Shown: positions 7,794-15,774 of the stretch, in pieces
Numbering within the stretch: the first letter of the stretch is position 1
Layout of the letters: every line of letters begins with the position of its first letter
Assembly: GCA_964551455.1 (NCBI GenBank)
Contig: CAZKDA010000030.1
Location: forward strand, 1-30,625
From: JAHDHW01 sp964551455
GTDB taxonomy: Bacteria; Bacteroidota; Bacteroidia; Chitinophagales; Saprospiraceae
Direction: 5' to 3'
DNA length: 30,625 nt
Notes under the pieces: generated by a model
What the model was told of the DNA's origin: nothing
Database searches by the model: none
What the model saw: only the letters and a program-made list of their open reading frames with translations
Made by a program: the position numbers and the translations under genes

Positions 7794-9724
7794 TTAATCA
7801 GTCTTTCGCGTAAAGCTTTTGCCTGTTGATTTTCCGGATTGATTTTCAGTATCCGGTCAATCAATTTTAAACAGGTAACGCGATCTTTTTTATGTAATCG
7901 GATAGCTGCTTTGTTCAGCAAAGCCTGTTCGTAGTCAGGGTCTAAAGCGATGGCAATATCGTAAAGTTTTTCTGCTTCCTCAAAATCACTCTGGAGGGCA
8001 TGGGTATAGCCGAGGTTGGTTTGAGCGATTTTTCTTTTTGGATTTTCTGTGGTGATAAATTTGAAAGTTTCCAAAGCCTGCGGAAGGTAGTTCAGGGCAA
8101 GGTAAGTCGCGCCCAGCTTTTCCTGGAAATCGAGATTGAAGGGCATCTGAGCAGTTGCTTTTTTAAAATACACTAAAGCGCTGGTCGGATTTCCTTTTTT
8201 AAAATATGCCTCTCCGATTCGGTAAAATGTCCAGCTATCGCTGATATCAAGGTTTGGTTTTTTTTCCACCAATTGAACAATACTACGATAGCTTTCCGAA
8301 GCAAAATAATAATGGACAATTGTGTTGAATTTCTTTTCCAAAGGCAATTCGCACAGGTCGAGGTAGTGCTTTGCGGAATCCAGCATGATCGCGGCGGGTG
8401 TGTATTTATCGAATTGTGCGAGATAAGCCTTAGCCATTTCGAGCGGCGTGGCTTTTTCCTTTGTCAGAATTTTTAAACCCAGAAACCTGGCGATCTCATT
8501 TTTTTTAGCTTCCGAAATGGTATCGCCTCTAAGCGCCGTGGTTTTGCTGATAAAATGATCTGTGATATTCACATGAGGAATGTCCAGGCTACCTGAACGG
8601 GGCATATGGCATGCAACACAATCATTCCCTTTTTCAAACAATGCCTTTTCTGACAGCGAACAAAAGGATATTTCTTTTCCCTGATGGCAGGAAATGCAGG
8701 CGCGATTGTAATTGTTGTGATCGGTTTTTTCAACACTGTGATGCGGATTGTGGCAAGTCAGGCAGGTCAAATCTTCCGTTTGTGTAAAACATTTGCTTTC
8801 ACGCAACCGATCCGCCTGTGAAGCCATGATGAATTGCTCGTGAGAATCGGTATAGCGCGGCAGAAAAACATTGAAAACATCAGAGAGTTTCATGCCCGGT
8901 TTGAAATCGAAAAAAGTTTTCCCTTCTTCCAAAACGGCCAATCCCTGCAAATGGCATCGCTGGCAAATATCCATCTGAAGATCGCGGGGCAGGTTGCGGG
9001 GATTCACGATCGAATAGTCGATGTATTTTGAAGTATCCACAAAAATGCCCTGCATTTTTCGCTGGACATGCTCGCCTCCGGGGCCGTGACACCGCTCGCA
9101 TTCGATGCCTCGGGGCATGCTTTCGTATTTGTTGAGCGAACCTTCGATGTGTTTTGGAAAGTGATTGTGGCAGGTGATGCACTCGGTGGTTAGGATTCTG
9201 TCGAATCTCAGGTTTTCCGTTTCAAAGCCGGGCGCCAAGTCCCATTTTTTCTTTTGTGTATAAAAGGTGATCGGGGCCTGGAAAAAGTAACCGTTTATGT
9301 CGATAATATGAGAATTGGTATGTTGCCCGGAACCAATGATGTAACTGATCTTTTCAGTCCTTTTGTGGATAATATCACCGTTTTCAATCCGGAATTCGGT
9401 GATGTACAGGACGCTGTCGCGAAAAAAAGGTTTGTAATAAAAGTTGGAAACCGGATCGTAAACCAGGTTGTGTTCGCCGAAGCTGGCAAAACTCTTTTCG
9501 GCAGTTGCCCGGTCGAGCGATCTTCCCATGCCCGTATGGATAAAAGTTTCGTGGATATTAGCATGACAGGTTTTGCAGGTATTCATGCCCACGTAATCCA
9601 CGGAATCATGCAGGTTTAAATAGTTCAGGGTATTCCTCTGAGGGTTTTCGCTTTGGTGGCAAAAACTCAGAAGGAGGATACCCAGCAAACAAAACAACAG
9701 CATTATTTTTCGACTATCCCACAT
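7790..9724 (-). CDS. Seven-haem cytochrome c with TPR tail, exported
   Basis: A multihaem electron-transfer protein. Seven CxxCH haem sites are visible, at about residues 50 (CKTCH), 182 (CITCH), 209 (CERCH), 254 (CQRCH), 321 (CLTCH), 343 (CISCH) and 369 (CVACH). Phrases such as CERCHGPGGEH and CHMPR are typical of cytochrome c552/c554-like proteins. From about residue 425 to the end, helical pairs read as tetratricopeptide repeats (for example IGEAYFKKGNPTSALVYFKKA, then LGATYLALNYLPQALETF). The N-terminus (MWDSRKIMLLFCLLGILLLSFC) is a signal sequence with a possible lipobox LSFC (C22); the Phe before Cys is unusual, so plain secretion is an alternative. A TAnnTTTG match (9729-9736) lies only 4 bases before this ATG, so the true start may be Met8 (9703). 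Overlaps the downstream MDR gene by 4 bases. Confidence 0.9.
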   Translation of the reverse strand: MWDSRKIMLLFCLLGILLLSFCHQSENPQRNTLNYLNLHDSVDYVGMNTCKTCHANIHETFIHTGMGRSLDRATAEKSFASFGEHNLVYDPVSNFYYKPFFRDSVLYITEFRIENGDIIHKRTEKISYIIGSGQHTNSHIIDINGYFFQAPITFYTQKKKWDLAPGFETENLRFDRILTTECITCHNHFPKHIEGSLNKYESMPRGIECERCHGPGGEHVQRKMQGIFVDTSKYIDYSIVNPRNLPRDLQMDICQRCHLQGLAVLEEGKTFFDFKPGMKLSDVFNVFLPRYTDSHEQFIMASQADRLRESKCFTQTEDLTCLTCHNPHHSVEKTDHNNYNRACISCHQGKEISFCSLSEKALFEKGNDCVACHMPRSGSLDIPHVNITDHFISKTTALRGDTISEAKKNEIARFLGLKILTKEKATPLEMAKAYLAQFDKYTPAAIMLDSAKHYLDLCELPLEKKFNTIVHYYFASESYRSIVQLVEKKPNLDISDSWTFYRIGEAYFKKGNPTSALVYFKKATAQMPFNLDFQEKLGATYLALNYLPQALETFKFITTENPKRKIAQTNLGYTHALQSDFEEAEKLYDIAIALDPDYEQALLNKAAIRLHKKDRVTCLKLIDRILKINPENQQAKALRERLIK

Positions 9725-9784
9725 TTTTCAAAAATAAGATAGTCCTTCGGAAGTCTTTGAACAAAAAGTCGAAAAAATCAGGAT

Positions 9785-11449
9785 TTACTTTCGGGGAGCG
9801 TGTCCGGATTGGTTTGTACCATCATTTATGATGATAATTTCAACGCGCCGGTTTTTGGCTCTTTGCATATCAGTGGCATTATCATTCAATGGGAAATTCC
9901 CTCCAAAGCCTTTGGTTTCGAGCCTTTCCGGTTTAATGCCTTTCTCCGTCAGATAATTTTTTATGGTATCCGCCCGCTTGTCAGATAAGTGCTGAAGGGC
10001 TTTTTTATCGCCTACATTATCGGTATGGCCGGCGATTTGGATGTGAATGTTTTTATTTCTTTTCAAAAACCGATAAAGGTTATTGAGAGATGGATACGAT
10101 TCTTCCAGGACAACGGCTTCGGATTGTTTAAACTGGATGGCTTCGAGGATAAAGCTCGATCCGGTTTCGATGGGTTTAAGGTCGAGCAGCAGTTCAAATT
10201 CTTCTTCGCCGGCGGCAGCGATATCTTCGTAAGTTATTTCTTTATAAAAATCGAAGTACCCTTCGCTTTCAATGATGATCCAGCATTTTTCTCCTTCGAC
10301 CATATTGAATTTCAAAACTCCGTCATAAGCATTGAGCGATTCGGTGAGGTTGCTCCTTTTGATCATAACATTGATATCCAGGTTTTCCAGCGTGTTCTGA
10401 TTGCGGATCCGGGTTTTCGCCATCAGTCCTTTTGGTTTAGGTTTGGCCAGTTGAACGCGGAAAATGTCGCTGGAGCCGTTTCGCTTTGATGTGAAATACA
10501 AATAGCCGGTGGCTTCATTGAAGTAAGGGTGGCTGTCGTCGGCAGCGGAGTTGATGGGCGATGTGAATTTTTTTGGCGCCGACCAGTTCAGCCAGGTATC
10601 ATCAAGGCGGGTTTGAACGAAAATATCGCTGCCCTTCCTTCCTCTGTTTGAACTGAAATATAGTGTCCGCATATCTTCGGCGAGATGGGGCGTGCCTTCG
10701 CGGAAAGGGGAGTTTACCTCTCTGCCCAGATTTTTCGGAGTTGTCCAGCGGCCTTCCGGAGTTTTGAAAGAAACATATAAATCGCTCCTCCCGTAGCTGT
10801 CTTCCCGCTCCAGCGCCATGATCATGACCTGGCCGTCGATGCTCATGGTGAGGTTTACATCGGGACCAGAATTGTGGTAATTATTGATCTCAATGGGTTC
10901 GGGGAAAGTCCAGTTGCCATATTCATCTCTTCGAACTTTTGAAAAGCCCTTCTTCATCCCGCCACCTTCTACAAACTGGTTGATAACGATCAGGTCCTGA
11001 GTGGAGGGATCGATGGTGCTCACGCTATTGGGCAAGGCGTTGTTCAACGGGTAACCCGGATGTTCCACTTTATCGAACTCAATATTCACCGAGCGGGCGA
11101 TCCATATATCCTGGTTGAAAGAAGAACGGACGGGATCTGACACTTGCTCTCCTGCCAGGATGGAGTATATGTCCGAAAGATGTTTTTCGAATTTTTGTTC
11201 GTCGAAGGATATTGAAAGATCAGCGCCGTCCTCTATCAGGGTTTTATCAAAAACCGGCGATCCGACTCTGGTGAAATAAATGGTTTGTCCGTCAGGGCTG
11301 ACACAGGGAGAGATTTCGTCGTAATAACGGGTATTTATTTCTTCGGTAAGTGTTTCAATAGCTAAGTATTCAACGTTGATCAGCGGGTTGCCCGAAAAAA
11401 AGCAAAGCAGAAAAACACCGAAAACAAAATTTCGCATGTCCATATTCAA
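9785..11449 (-). CDS. OmpA-family outer-membrane protein with PD40 beta-propeller repeats
   Basis: Probably anchored in the envelope, binding peptidoglycan. An N-terminal hydrophobic stretch (MRNFVFGVFLLCFFSG) is a signal peptide. Residues about 40-340 carry WD40-like PD40 repeats (ISPCVSPDGQTIYFTR, TPHLAEDMRTLYFSSNRGRKGSDIF, SHPYFNEATGYLYFTSKRNGSSDIF). A linker domain follows. The C-terminal about 110 residues are an OmpA-type domain with IAGHTDNVGD, LSDKRADTIKNYL and the ending RAKNRRVEI. This domain order is common in Bacteroidota, where relatives are often near gliding or type IX secretion genes; GldH is the upstream neighbour on the same strand. A -7 promoter match lies at 11532-11539. 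Either ATG 11449 or the in-frame Met codons at residues 3 and 5 could be used. Confidence 0.9.
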   Translation of the reverse strand: MNMDMRNFVFGVFLLCFFSGNPLINVEYLAIETLTEEINTRYYDEISPCVSPDGQTIYFTRVGSPVFDKTLIEDGADLSISFDEQKFEKHLSDIYSILAGEQVSDPVRSSFNQDIWIARSVNIEFDKVEHPGYPLNNALPNSVSTIDPSTQDLIVINQFVEGGGMKKGFSKVRRDEYGNWTFPEPIEINNYHNSGPDVNLTMSIDGQVMIMALEREDSYGRSDLYVSFKTPEGRWTTPKNLGREVNSPFREGTPHLAEDMRTLYFSSNRGRKGSDIFVQTRLDDTWLNWSAPKKFTSPINSAADDSHPYFNEATGYLYFTSKRNGSSDIFRVQLAKPKPKGLMAKTRIRNQNTLENLDINVMIKRSNLTESLNAYDGVLKFNMVEGEKCWIIIESEGYFDFYKEITYEDIAAAGEEEFELLLDLKPIETGSSFILEAIQFKQSEAVVLEESYPSLNNLYRFLKRNKNIHIQIAGHTDNVGDKKALQHLSDKRADTIKNYLTEKGIKPERLETKGFGGNFPLNDNATDMQRAKNRRVEIIIINDGTNQSGHAPRK

Positions 11450-11531
11450 TCGGCCTTTGGTTAAAAAGAAGTAAGTAATTATCCAGGAAACGGAGATGGG
11501 GGGGAGGGCTTGGATATTAAAAATCCATATA

Positions 11532-11539
11532 CAAAAGTA
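11532..11539 (-). promoter_or_regulatory. Putative -7 element for the OmpA/PD40 gene (TACTTTTG)
   Basis: On the minus strand TACTTTTG fits TAnnTTTG exactly and lies about 83 bases upstream of ATG 11449, in the gap after gldH. A clear -33 TTG is not seen. Confidence 0.4.
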
Positions 11540-11580
11540 AGGTGTTTTGGAGCCGAGCGCTATACTATAAAAGGTGTATT

Positions 11581-12081
11581 TTATTTTGGTTGCAGCGTTG
11601 CGGAAGATCTTTTTTGACCGGTATTTTCTATGCGAAACGCCATGCTGTTAATGCCTGGAAGCGGGTTGGTTCGCATAAATTGTTCGATGGTAAAAAGGTG
11701 TTTTCCCAAAGCGTTAAAAAATGCGCCTTTTTGAATATTTACCCGCAGGTTACATCCGGAACTATTGCACTCGCCGTACCATTGCCCGGTTTTATCGGCG
11801 AAATCTATGTTGACGCGTTCTTTGATGCGTTCGCCGGAGGGAAATTTTGTATAGATCAGGATGTAAATATTTTGATTGGAATAATCTGTTGCGTGGTTGA
11901 TATCCAGGTACAAGTTGTAAATTTCCAGGGTATCAGTGATCTCTACTTCAAAGTTGAGGGTGTCTTCATAAAGCCAGTTTCCATCAGGTATTTCGATCTC
12001 CTGTTCGTAGATATAATCCGGGCCGCAACCGGACAACAGGGCGAACGCAGCGATTACAAATATGACGTGAAGGGTTTTCAT
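11581..12081 (-). CDS. gldH: Gliding motility lipoprotein GldH
   Basis: A lipoprotein required for gliding motility in Flavobacterium johnsoniae and found widely in Bacteroidota, including non-gliders. The N-terminus is a lipoprotein signal, hydrophobic VIFVIAAFALLSGC with lipobox LSGC (C19). The mature part shows GldH-type features: an early IPDGNWLYEDTLNFEVEITDT, a central DYSNQNIYILIYTKFPSGE, and the final HLFTIEQFMRTNPLPGINSMAFRIE segment, which are beta-rich. Length 166 suits the family. The other gld genes are not adjacent. It is on the same strand as, and upstream of, the OmpA/PD40 gene, and is separated from dnaJ by a terminator. Identification rests on remembered family sequence plus lipobox and length. 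Confidence 0.85.
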   Translation of the reverse strand: MKTLHVIFVIAAFALLSGCGPDYIYEQEIEIPDGNWLYEDTLNFEVEITDTLEIYNLYLDINHATDYSNQNIYILIYTKFPSGERIKERVNIDFADKTGQWYGECNSSGCNLRVNIQKGAFFNALGKHLFTIEQFMRTNPLPGINSMAFRIENTGQKRSSATLQPK

Positions 12082-12141
12082 TCAATCGGGTTTTTACAAA
12101 AGTGAAAATTGTATCTGAAGGCATTTGCTTCGAAAATACAA

Positions 12142-12178
12142 TAAAAAAAGCCACAAACGAAGAAAAGCATTTGTGGCT
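12142..12178 (-). terminator. Rho-independent terminator of dnaJ (possibly bidirectional)
   Basis: AGCCACAAA (12149-12157) pairs with TTTGTGGCT (12170-12178), a perfect 9-base stem around 12 bases. Read on the minus strand it follows the dnaJ stop by about 23 bases and ends in a run of seven T (12149-12143). A T-run also follows on the plus strand (12181-12185), so it could work both ways. Confidence 0.88.
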
Positions 12179-12201
12179 ACTTTTTACAGGTATCTAAAAA
12201 A

Positions 12202-13362
12202 TTATCCGAAATAATCTTTCATTTTATCAAAAAAGCCCTTGTCGGATTTGCCGGGCTGCGGCTTGAAATTTGGCATATCTCTCAGTCCCTCCAGGATTTT
12301 CCGCTCACTGTCGGACAGCTTTCTGGGCGTCCAGATATTGACGTGGATCAGTTGGTCGCCTCTGCCATAACTTTGAATCGCGGGCAATCCTTTTCCGGTA
12401 AGGCGGAATATTTTCCCGCTTTGGGTACCGGGGGGTATTTTGATTTTTACTTTTCCACTGATCACAGGCACCTCGACCGAAGTTCCGAGCGCAGCATCGG
12501 CAAAATTGAGGTAGAGATCGTAGATGACATTCATCCCTTCTCTTTGCAAAAACTCGTGCTTTTTTTCTTCGATATTGATGAGCAGATCGCCCGCAGGCCC
12601 GCCGTTCATTCCGGCATTTCCCTTGCCGCGCATGGATAATTGCATACCGTCTTCGGCTCCTGCCGGGATCGGTAATTCAATGGTTTCTTCGCCAATCGTC
12701 CGACCATCGCCGCTGCAGTTAGTACATTTCGCGGTTATTGTCTGGCCGGAGCCGTTGCAAGTAGGGCAGGCGACTGTGGTCTGCATTTGTCCCAGAAAAG
12801 TGCTTTTTACCTGGCGCACATAACCGGCGCCGCGGCAAGTGGAGCAGGTTGAGACCGAGTTGTGGTCTTTGGCGCCGGAGCCATTGCAAACGGAACAAGC
12901 TACCTGTTTTTTGACTTTGATCTTTTTGGTGACGCCATTGGCGACTTCATCGAGGGTGAGCGCTACCTTGATCCGGATGTTGCTTCCCCGCTGGCCTTGA
13001 GAGCGTCTGGCGCCCGAACGGCCTCCGCCGAAAAACGATTCGAAGGGGCTACTGCCTTCGCCGAAGATATCGCCGAACTGGGAGAAGATGTCTTCCATCG
13101 TCATTCCGCCGCTGAAACCGCCGCCACCGCCATTGCTGCTTACGCCTGCATGCCCGTAACGGTCGTAACGGGCGCGTTTGTCCTGATCGCTCAATACTTC
13201 ATAAGCTTCGGCTGCCTCCTTGAATTTTTCTTCGGCGGTTTTATCATCCGGGTTGCGATCGGGATGGTATTTCATCGCGATCTTGCGATACCCTTTTTTT
13301 ATTTCAGAAGTATCGGCGTTTTTGTTTACACCCAACACCTCGTAGTAATCTCTTTTTGCCAT
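12202..13362 (-). CDS. dnaJ: Chaperone DnaJ (Hsp40)
   Basis: Co-chaperone that delivers substrates to DnaK and stimulates its ATPase. The order is canonical: J domain with YHPDRN (HPD motif), a Gly/Phe-rich segment (GGGGGFSGG through GDIFGEGSSPFESFFGGG), four zinc-binding CxxCxGxG repeats (CSVCNGSG, CSTCRGAG, CPTCNGSG, CTNCSGDG) and the C-terminal substrate-binding domains. It is full length (386 residues from MAKRDYY). I chose ATG 13362 because AKRDYYEVLG is the usual N-terminus; an in-frame ATG at 13374 would add four residues. It lies 57 bases downstream of grpE, so grpE-dnaJ is an operon. DnaK itself is not in the window. Confidence 0.98.
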   Translation of the reverse strand: MAKRDYYEVLGVNKNADTSEIKKGYRKIAMKYHPDRNPDDKTAEEKFKEAAEAYEVLSDQDKRARYDRYGHAGVSSNGGGGGFSGGMTMEDIFSQFGDIFGEGSSPFESFFGGGRSGARRSQGQRGSNIRIKVALTLDEVANGVTKKIKVKKQVACSVCNGSGAKDHNSVSTCSTCRGAGYVRQVKSTFLGQMQTTVACPTCNGSGQTITAKCTNCSGDGRTIGEETIELPIPAGAEDGMQLSMRGKGNAGMNGGPAGDLLINIEEKKHEFLQREGMNVIYDLYLNFADAALGTSVEVPVISGKVKIKIPPGTQSGKIFRLTGKGLPAIQSYGRGDQLIHVNIWTPRKLSDSERKILEGLRDMPNFKPQPGKSDKGFFDKMKDYFG

Positions 13363-13431
13363 TGTGCTTTTCATTGGTGACTATGGATTTCAAATCAAAA
13401 AAAATGATTGACGTTGATAATCACGATTTAA

Positions 13432-14070
13432 TTATTTGCCAACCACTACTTTTGCGTGGCGGATCAATTTATCTTTTAAAAAATATCCTTGTTCGATCGT
13501 GTCTATAATTTTACCTTTCATTTCATCATTCGGCGCGGGGATTTCGGTGACTGCTTCGTGGAGTTCGGGGTCGAAATCCTGGCCGTTGGATTCCATCGGT
13601 TGAAGGCCTTGCTGGTTTAAAGTATTAAACAGTTTGTTGTAAACTAGCAATACCCCGTCATTGTCAAATTGGAGGGAGTCGTCAGCGTCCACAGCATTTT
13701 TTTTAGCTCTGTCAAAATCGTCCAAAACTGGCAGAAGCGCTGACATCGTGTCTTGTGCAGCGGTTTTCATCATGTCCAGTTTTTCTTTGAGCGTCCTTTT
13801 TTTATAGTTGTCGAACTCTGCAAAAAGCCGGAGGTATTTGTCTTTCAATTCGGCAACCTGGGCATTCAATTCCTCGATCTCTTTTTTCAAATTTTCTCCC
13901 TGAAGGTCTTTATTGTCCTGTTTTTTGGATTTTGAGTTATTTTTTCCCTCTTTTTCCGCCTTTTGCTGCGCCTGCTCGTCTAAAACGGTGGAAGCTCCCT
14001 CGTTTTTTTCAGCATCTGTATTTGGCGATTTTTCTTTTTTGCTCATTATGTTTTTTATTTTTTTCAGCAT
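13432..14070 (-). CDS. grpE: Nucleotide exchange factor GrpE
   Basis: Releases ADP from DnaK. The N-terminal about 75 residues are charged and low in complexity. A long coiled coil follows (LKKEIEELNAQVAELKDKYLRLFAEFDNYKKRTLKE), the dimer stalk of GrpE. The C-terminal beta domain ends with DFDPELHEAVTEIPAP, then GKIIDTIEQGYFLKDKLIRHAKVVV, the family signature. Length (212, or 204 if the in-frame ATG at 14046, MSKKEK, is used) is normal. dnaJ follows on the same strand. A 13-base palindrome lies about 45 bases upstream and may take part in heat-shock control. Confidence 0.97.
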   Translation of the reverse strand: MLKKIKNIMSKKEKSPNTDAEKNEGASTVLDEQAQQKAEKEGKNNSKSKKQDNKDLQGENLKKEIEELNAQVAELKDKYLRLFAEFDNYKKRTLKEKLDMMKTAAQDTMSALLPVLDDFDRAKKNAVDADDSLQFDNDGVLLVYNKLFNTLNQQGLQPMESNGQDFDPELHEAVTEIPAPNDEMKGKIIDTIEQGYFLKDKLIRHAKVVVGK

Positions 14071-14115
14071 TCGTTTTAAATATTAAAAAATCCTGATATT
14101 AAAATATCAATTACT

Positions 14116-14128
14116 CTGCCATTGGCAG
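14116..14128. promoter_or_regulatory. Palindrome CTGCCATTGGCAG upstream of grpE-dnaJ
   Basis: A perfect palindrome around one central base, 46-58 bases before ATG 14070. On the minus strand it follows a related TGACA-N3-TGGC about 10 bases earlier, giving two similar half-site pairs in tandem. Its placement suggests a heat-shock promoter or operator. It lies between the TlpA-like stop codon and grpE. Confidence 0.4.
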
Positions 14129-14143
14129 CTACAAGCCAAATTG

Positions 14144-14686
14144 TCAGTTTCGTAGCAATCTGTTAGTCAATAATTTATCCAACTCACTGACTTCCAGGTT
14201 TACCCCGATGATGACTCCTTTTTCATTTAAAAGATAAGTGGCCGGCAATACTTTCACTTTGTACAGGCTGGCAACTGGCGAATCAAAAAACCTCAAGCTA
14301 CCTGTTTTATCCAGGATTTGATATGGCCAGTTGAGCCGATCCCGGACTATTGCGTTTTCCCATGAAGACTTTTTGGTCTCAATTCCGATGCTGACAATTT
14401 CAAAGCCATCGGCATTTTCAAACCGGGCATTTTTAAACTTATCGTACAAAGTTACTAAATGTTTGTTCTGCGCCCTGCACGGGCCACACCAGCTTCCCCA
14501 AAAATCCAGCAATACATATTTCCCCTGCAATCCGGAAAGCCGGAAAGCCTGCCCATTCTGCATCACAGCTTCGAAATCCGGGGCTTTCTCTCCGTTAATA
14601 AATTTTGGTTGCTGATAAAGATATTTTCCGACAACTACTACTATCGCCAACAAAGTGATAAACAACCAACTGTACTTTTTCAACAT
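14144..14686 (-). CDS. TlpA-like thioredoxin-fold protein, membrane anchored
   Basis: A periplasm-facing thiol-disulfide protein of the TlpA/ResA/AhpC-TSA group. An N-terminal membrane segment (WLFITLLAIVVVVGKYL, about residues 6-23) without a clear lipobox anchors it. APDFEAVMQNGQ (35-46) opens the thioredoxin fold. The redox site is WCGPC (66-70) in FWGSWCGPCR, and the cis-proline is in KVLPATYLLNEKG. It probably reduces disulfides in exported proteins, for example during cytochrome c maturation; a multihaem cytochrome gene lies about 4.4 kb away, but that link is only inference. It is upstream of grpE on the same strand, separated by 73 bases. Length 180 is typical. Confidence 0.9.
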   Translation of the reverse strand: MLKKYSWLFITLLAIVVVVGKYLYQQPKFINGEKAPDFEAVMQNGQAFRLSGLQGKYVLLDFWGSWCGPCRAQNKHLVTLYDKFKNARFENADGFEIVSIGIETKKSSWENAIVRDRLNWPYQILDKTGSLRFFDSPVASLYKVKVLPATYLLNEKGVIIGVNLEVSELDKLLTNRLLRN

Positions 14687-14796
14687 GCTAAATTACATTC
14701 TTAAACGATGGCAACTTCTATATGAAAAGCAACACTTGCCCTTAAAACCTTTCCGGTCTTTGGGCATTTTTGCTTCAACTTAATCCAATGAAAAAC

Positions 14797-15311
14797 TTAT
14801 CCTGGATATTCAATCGATATTCCTTCTAAATTTTTGAAATGCTTATCTTTTGTCAATAAGGTAAGGCCATGTTCTTTTGCTATGGCAGCAATCCAAATAT
14901 CGTTTTCCGGAATTGGTCGGCCTTTGCGACTTAGCTGGATTTTAATTTCGCCATATATTTTCGCGGTGGATTCAGAAATATCCAAAATGGTAGCTAAACC
15001 TTTCAGTTGCTCAATCTCTTGCACCCGTTTTGCGGTTTGAATCGATTTGTTTGCTCCGAAATATAATTCGCCGATTACAATATACTTGTTCACGGATAAA
15101 TTTCGGATTTTTCTTTTCCCGAAATTTTCAGTGAACAGTTATACCGATCCCGACACGTCGGGAATTAATTTTTATAATCCGAAATCTATGCGGTGTCGTG
15201 TATAACAGGTATTTTCACTACTTTGATTTGGCCTACCCTTTCAATCATTGACTGGTCTCCTTTGAAAAGGTCGATCAATATATTCGAATCAATCAGGTAG
15301 TTACCATTCAT
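14797..15311 (-). pseudogene. vapC: VapC-type PIN-domain toxin gene split by a repeat insertion
   Basis: The 5' part starts at ATG 15311, overlapping the antitoxin stop by 11 bases, and encodes MNGNYLIDSNILIDLFKGD and on to KIPVI before running into repeat sequence and TAG 15188-15186. The 3' part, in another frame, resumes at about 15083 with YIVIGELYFGA and continues to TGA at 14797, including ENDIWIAAIAKEHGLTLLTKDKHF. Joined, the pieces give a normal PIN RNase of about 130 residues with its acidic residues (Asp in YLIDSN, Glu in IGEL, Asp in NDIW and TKDKHF). The break falls between the second beta strand and the IGEL helix and coincides exactly with mosaic repeat copy 2 (15081-15204). The net insertion is about 120 bases and shifts the frame, so the toxin should be inactive unless the 3' piece is translated separately. 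Confidence 0.9.
15081..15204. mobile_element. Mosaic hairpin repeat, copy 2, inserted in vapC
   Basis: Bounded by TATA at both ends and sharing its ends and core hairpin with copy 1 (6515-6642). Its first 63 bases form a long imperfect palindrome: left arm TATACTTGTTCAC onward, right arm ending GTGAACAGTTATA, with an inner TTTCGG/CCGAAA stem. The 43-base block 15101-15143 is absent from copy 1. No transposase is encoded, so it would be a non-autonomous, MITE- or REP-like element moved in trans. Confidence 0.75.
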
Positions 15312-15552
15312 CCTCATCTATTTTTCTGGATTCTTCAATTGCGCTTTCGAATATTTTAGCTTCAGCCTCATCGAATATACCAGCCAGTGTCAAAATAGCA
15401 GGGTCGGCATTTTTTTCCGATTTGTTTTGAACACCCTCTTCCAGAAGTTCGCCTTCCTCCCGGATGTCCTTCAATATATCCTCAACGATTTTCAAACGGT
15501 CTGAAAGACTTAATCCCCTGATAAGTTTCATTACCTCATTGTTTGTAGCCAT
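15301..15552 (-). CDS. Antitoxin of the disrupted VapBC-type operon
   Basis: A small acidic 83-residue protein immediately upstream of vapC; its TAA lies inside the toxin's first codons (11-base overlap), the usual arrangement of toxin-antitoxin operons. The N-terminal half is helical (VMKLIRGLSLSDRLKIVEDILKDIREE). The C-terminal tail (IFESAIEESRKIDEDEW) is acidic and likely wraps the toxin. No AbrB or ribbon-helix-helix motif is obvious, so it belongs to the less characterised antitoxins that accompany PIN toxins in Bacteroidota. The gene is intact although its toxin is broken. A TATTTTTG promoter element lies 30 bases upstream of the ATG. Confidence 0.8.
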   Translation of the reverse strand: MATNNEVMKLIRGLSLSDRLKIVEDILKDIREEGELLEEGVQNKSEKNADPAILTLAGIFDEAEAKIFESAIEESRKIDEDEW

Positions 15553-15581
15553 GATTGATCGTCTTTATTTAAAATTTCATG

Positions 15582-15589
15582 CAAAAATA
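15582..15589 (-). promoter_or_regulatory. -7 element of the toxin-antitoxin operon (TATTTTTG)
   Basis: On the minus strand TATTTTTG fits TAnnTTTG exactly, 29 bases before the antitoxin ATG at 15552. No clear -33 TTG is visible. Confidence 0.5.
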
Positions 15590-15721
15590 ACATATTTACT
15601 CCTTTCCCGGTTCATCTCCTAACTAAACAGGGTATTGAATACTTTATCCAGGCTGTGATGTAACGGATTAACTCAACTTAATTTTAGGATTTTCCAATCA
15701 CCAAATAGCTTTCGAGGCAAT

Positions 15722-15729
15722 TAGTTTTG
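15722..15729 (+). promoter_or_regulatory. -7 element for the flavin reductase gene (TAGTTTTG)
   Basis: TAGTTTTG fits the TAnnTTTG consensus and lies 45 bases upstream of ATG 15775, the only gene in this direction here. The -33 region is unclear. Confidence 0.45.
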
Positions 15730-15774
15730 TAATTTGCGACCATTTTATACACAACATAAATCCGCTGTTCTACG

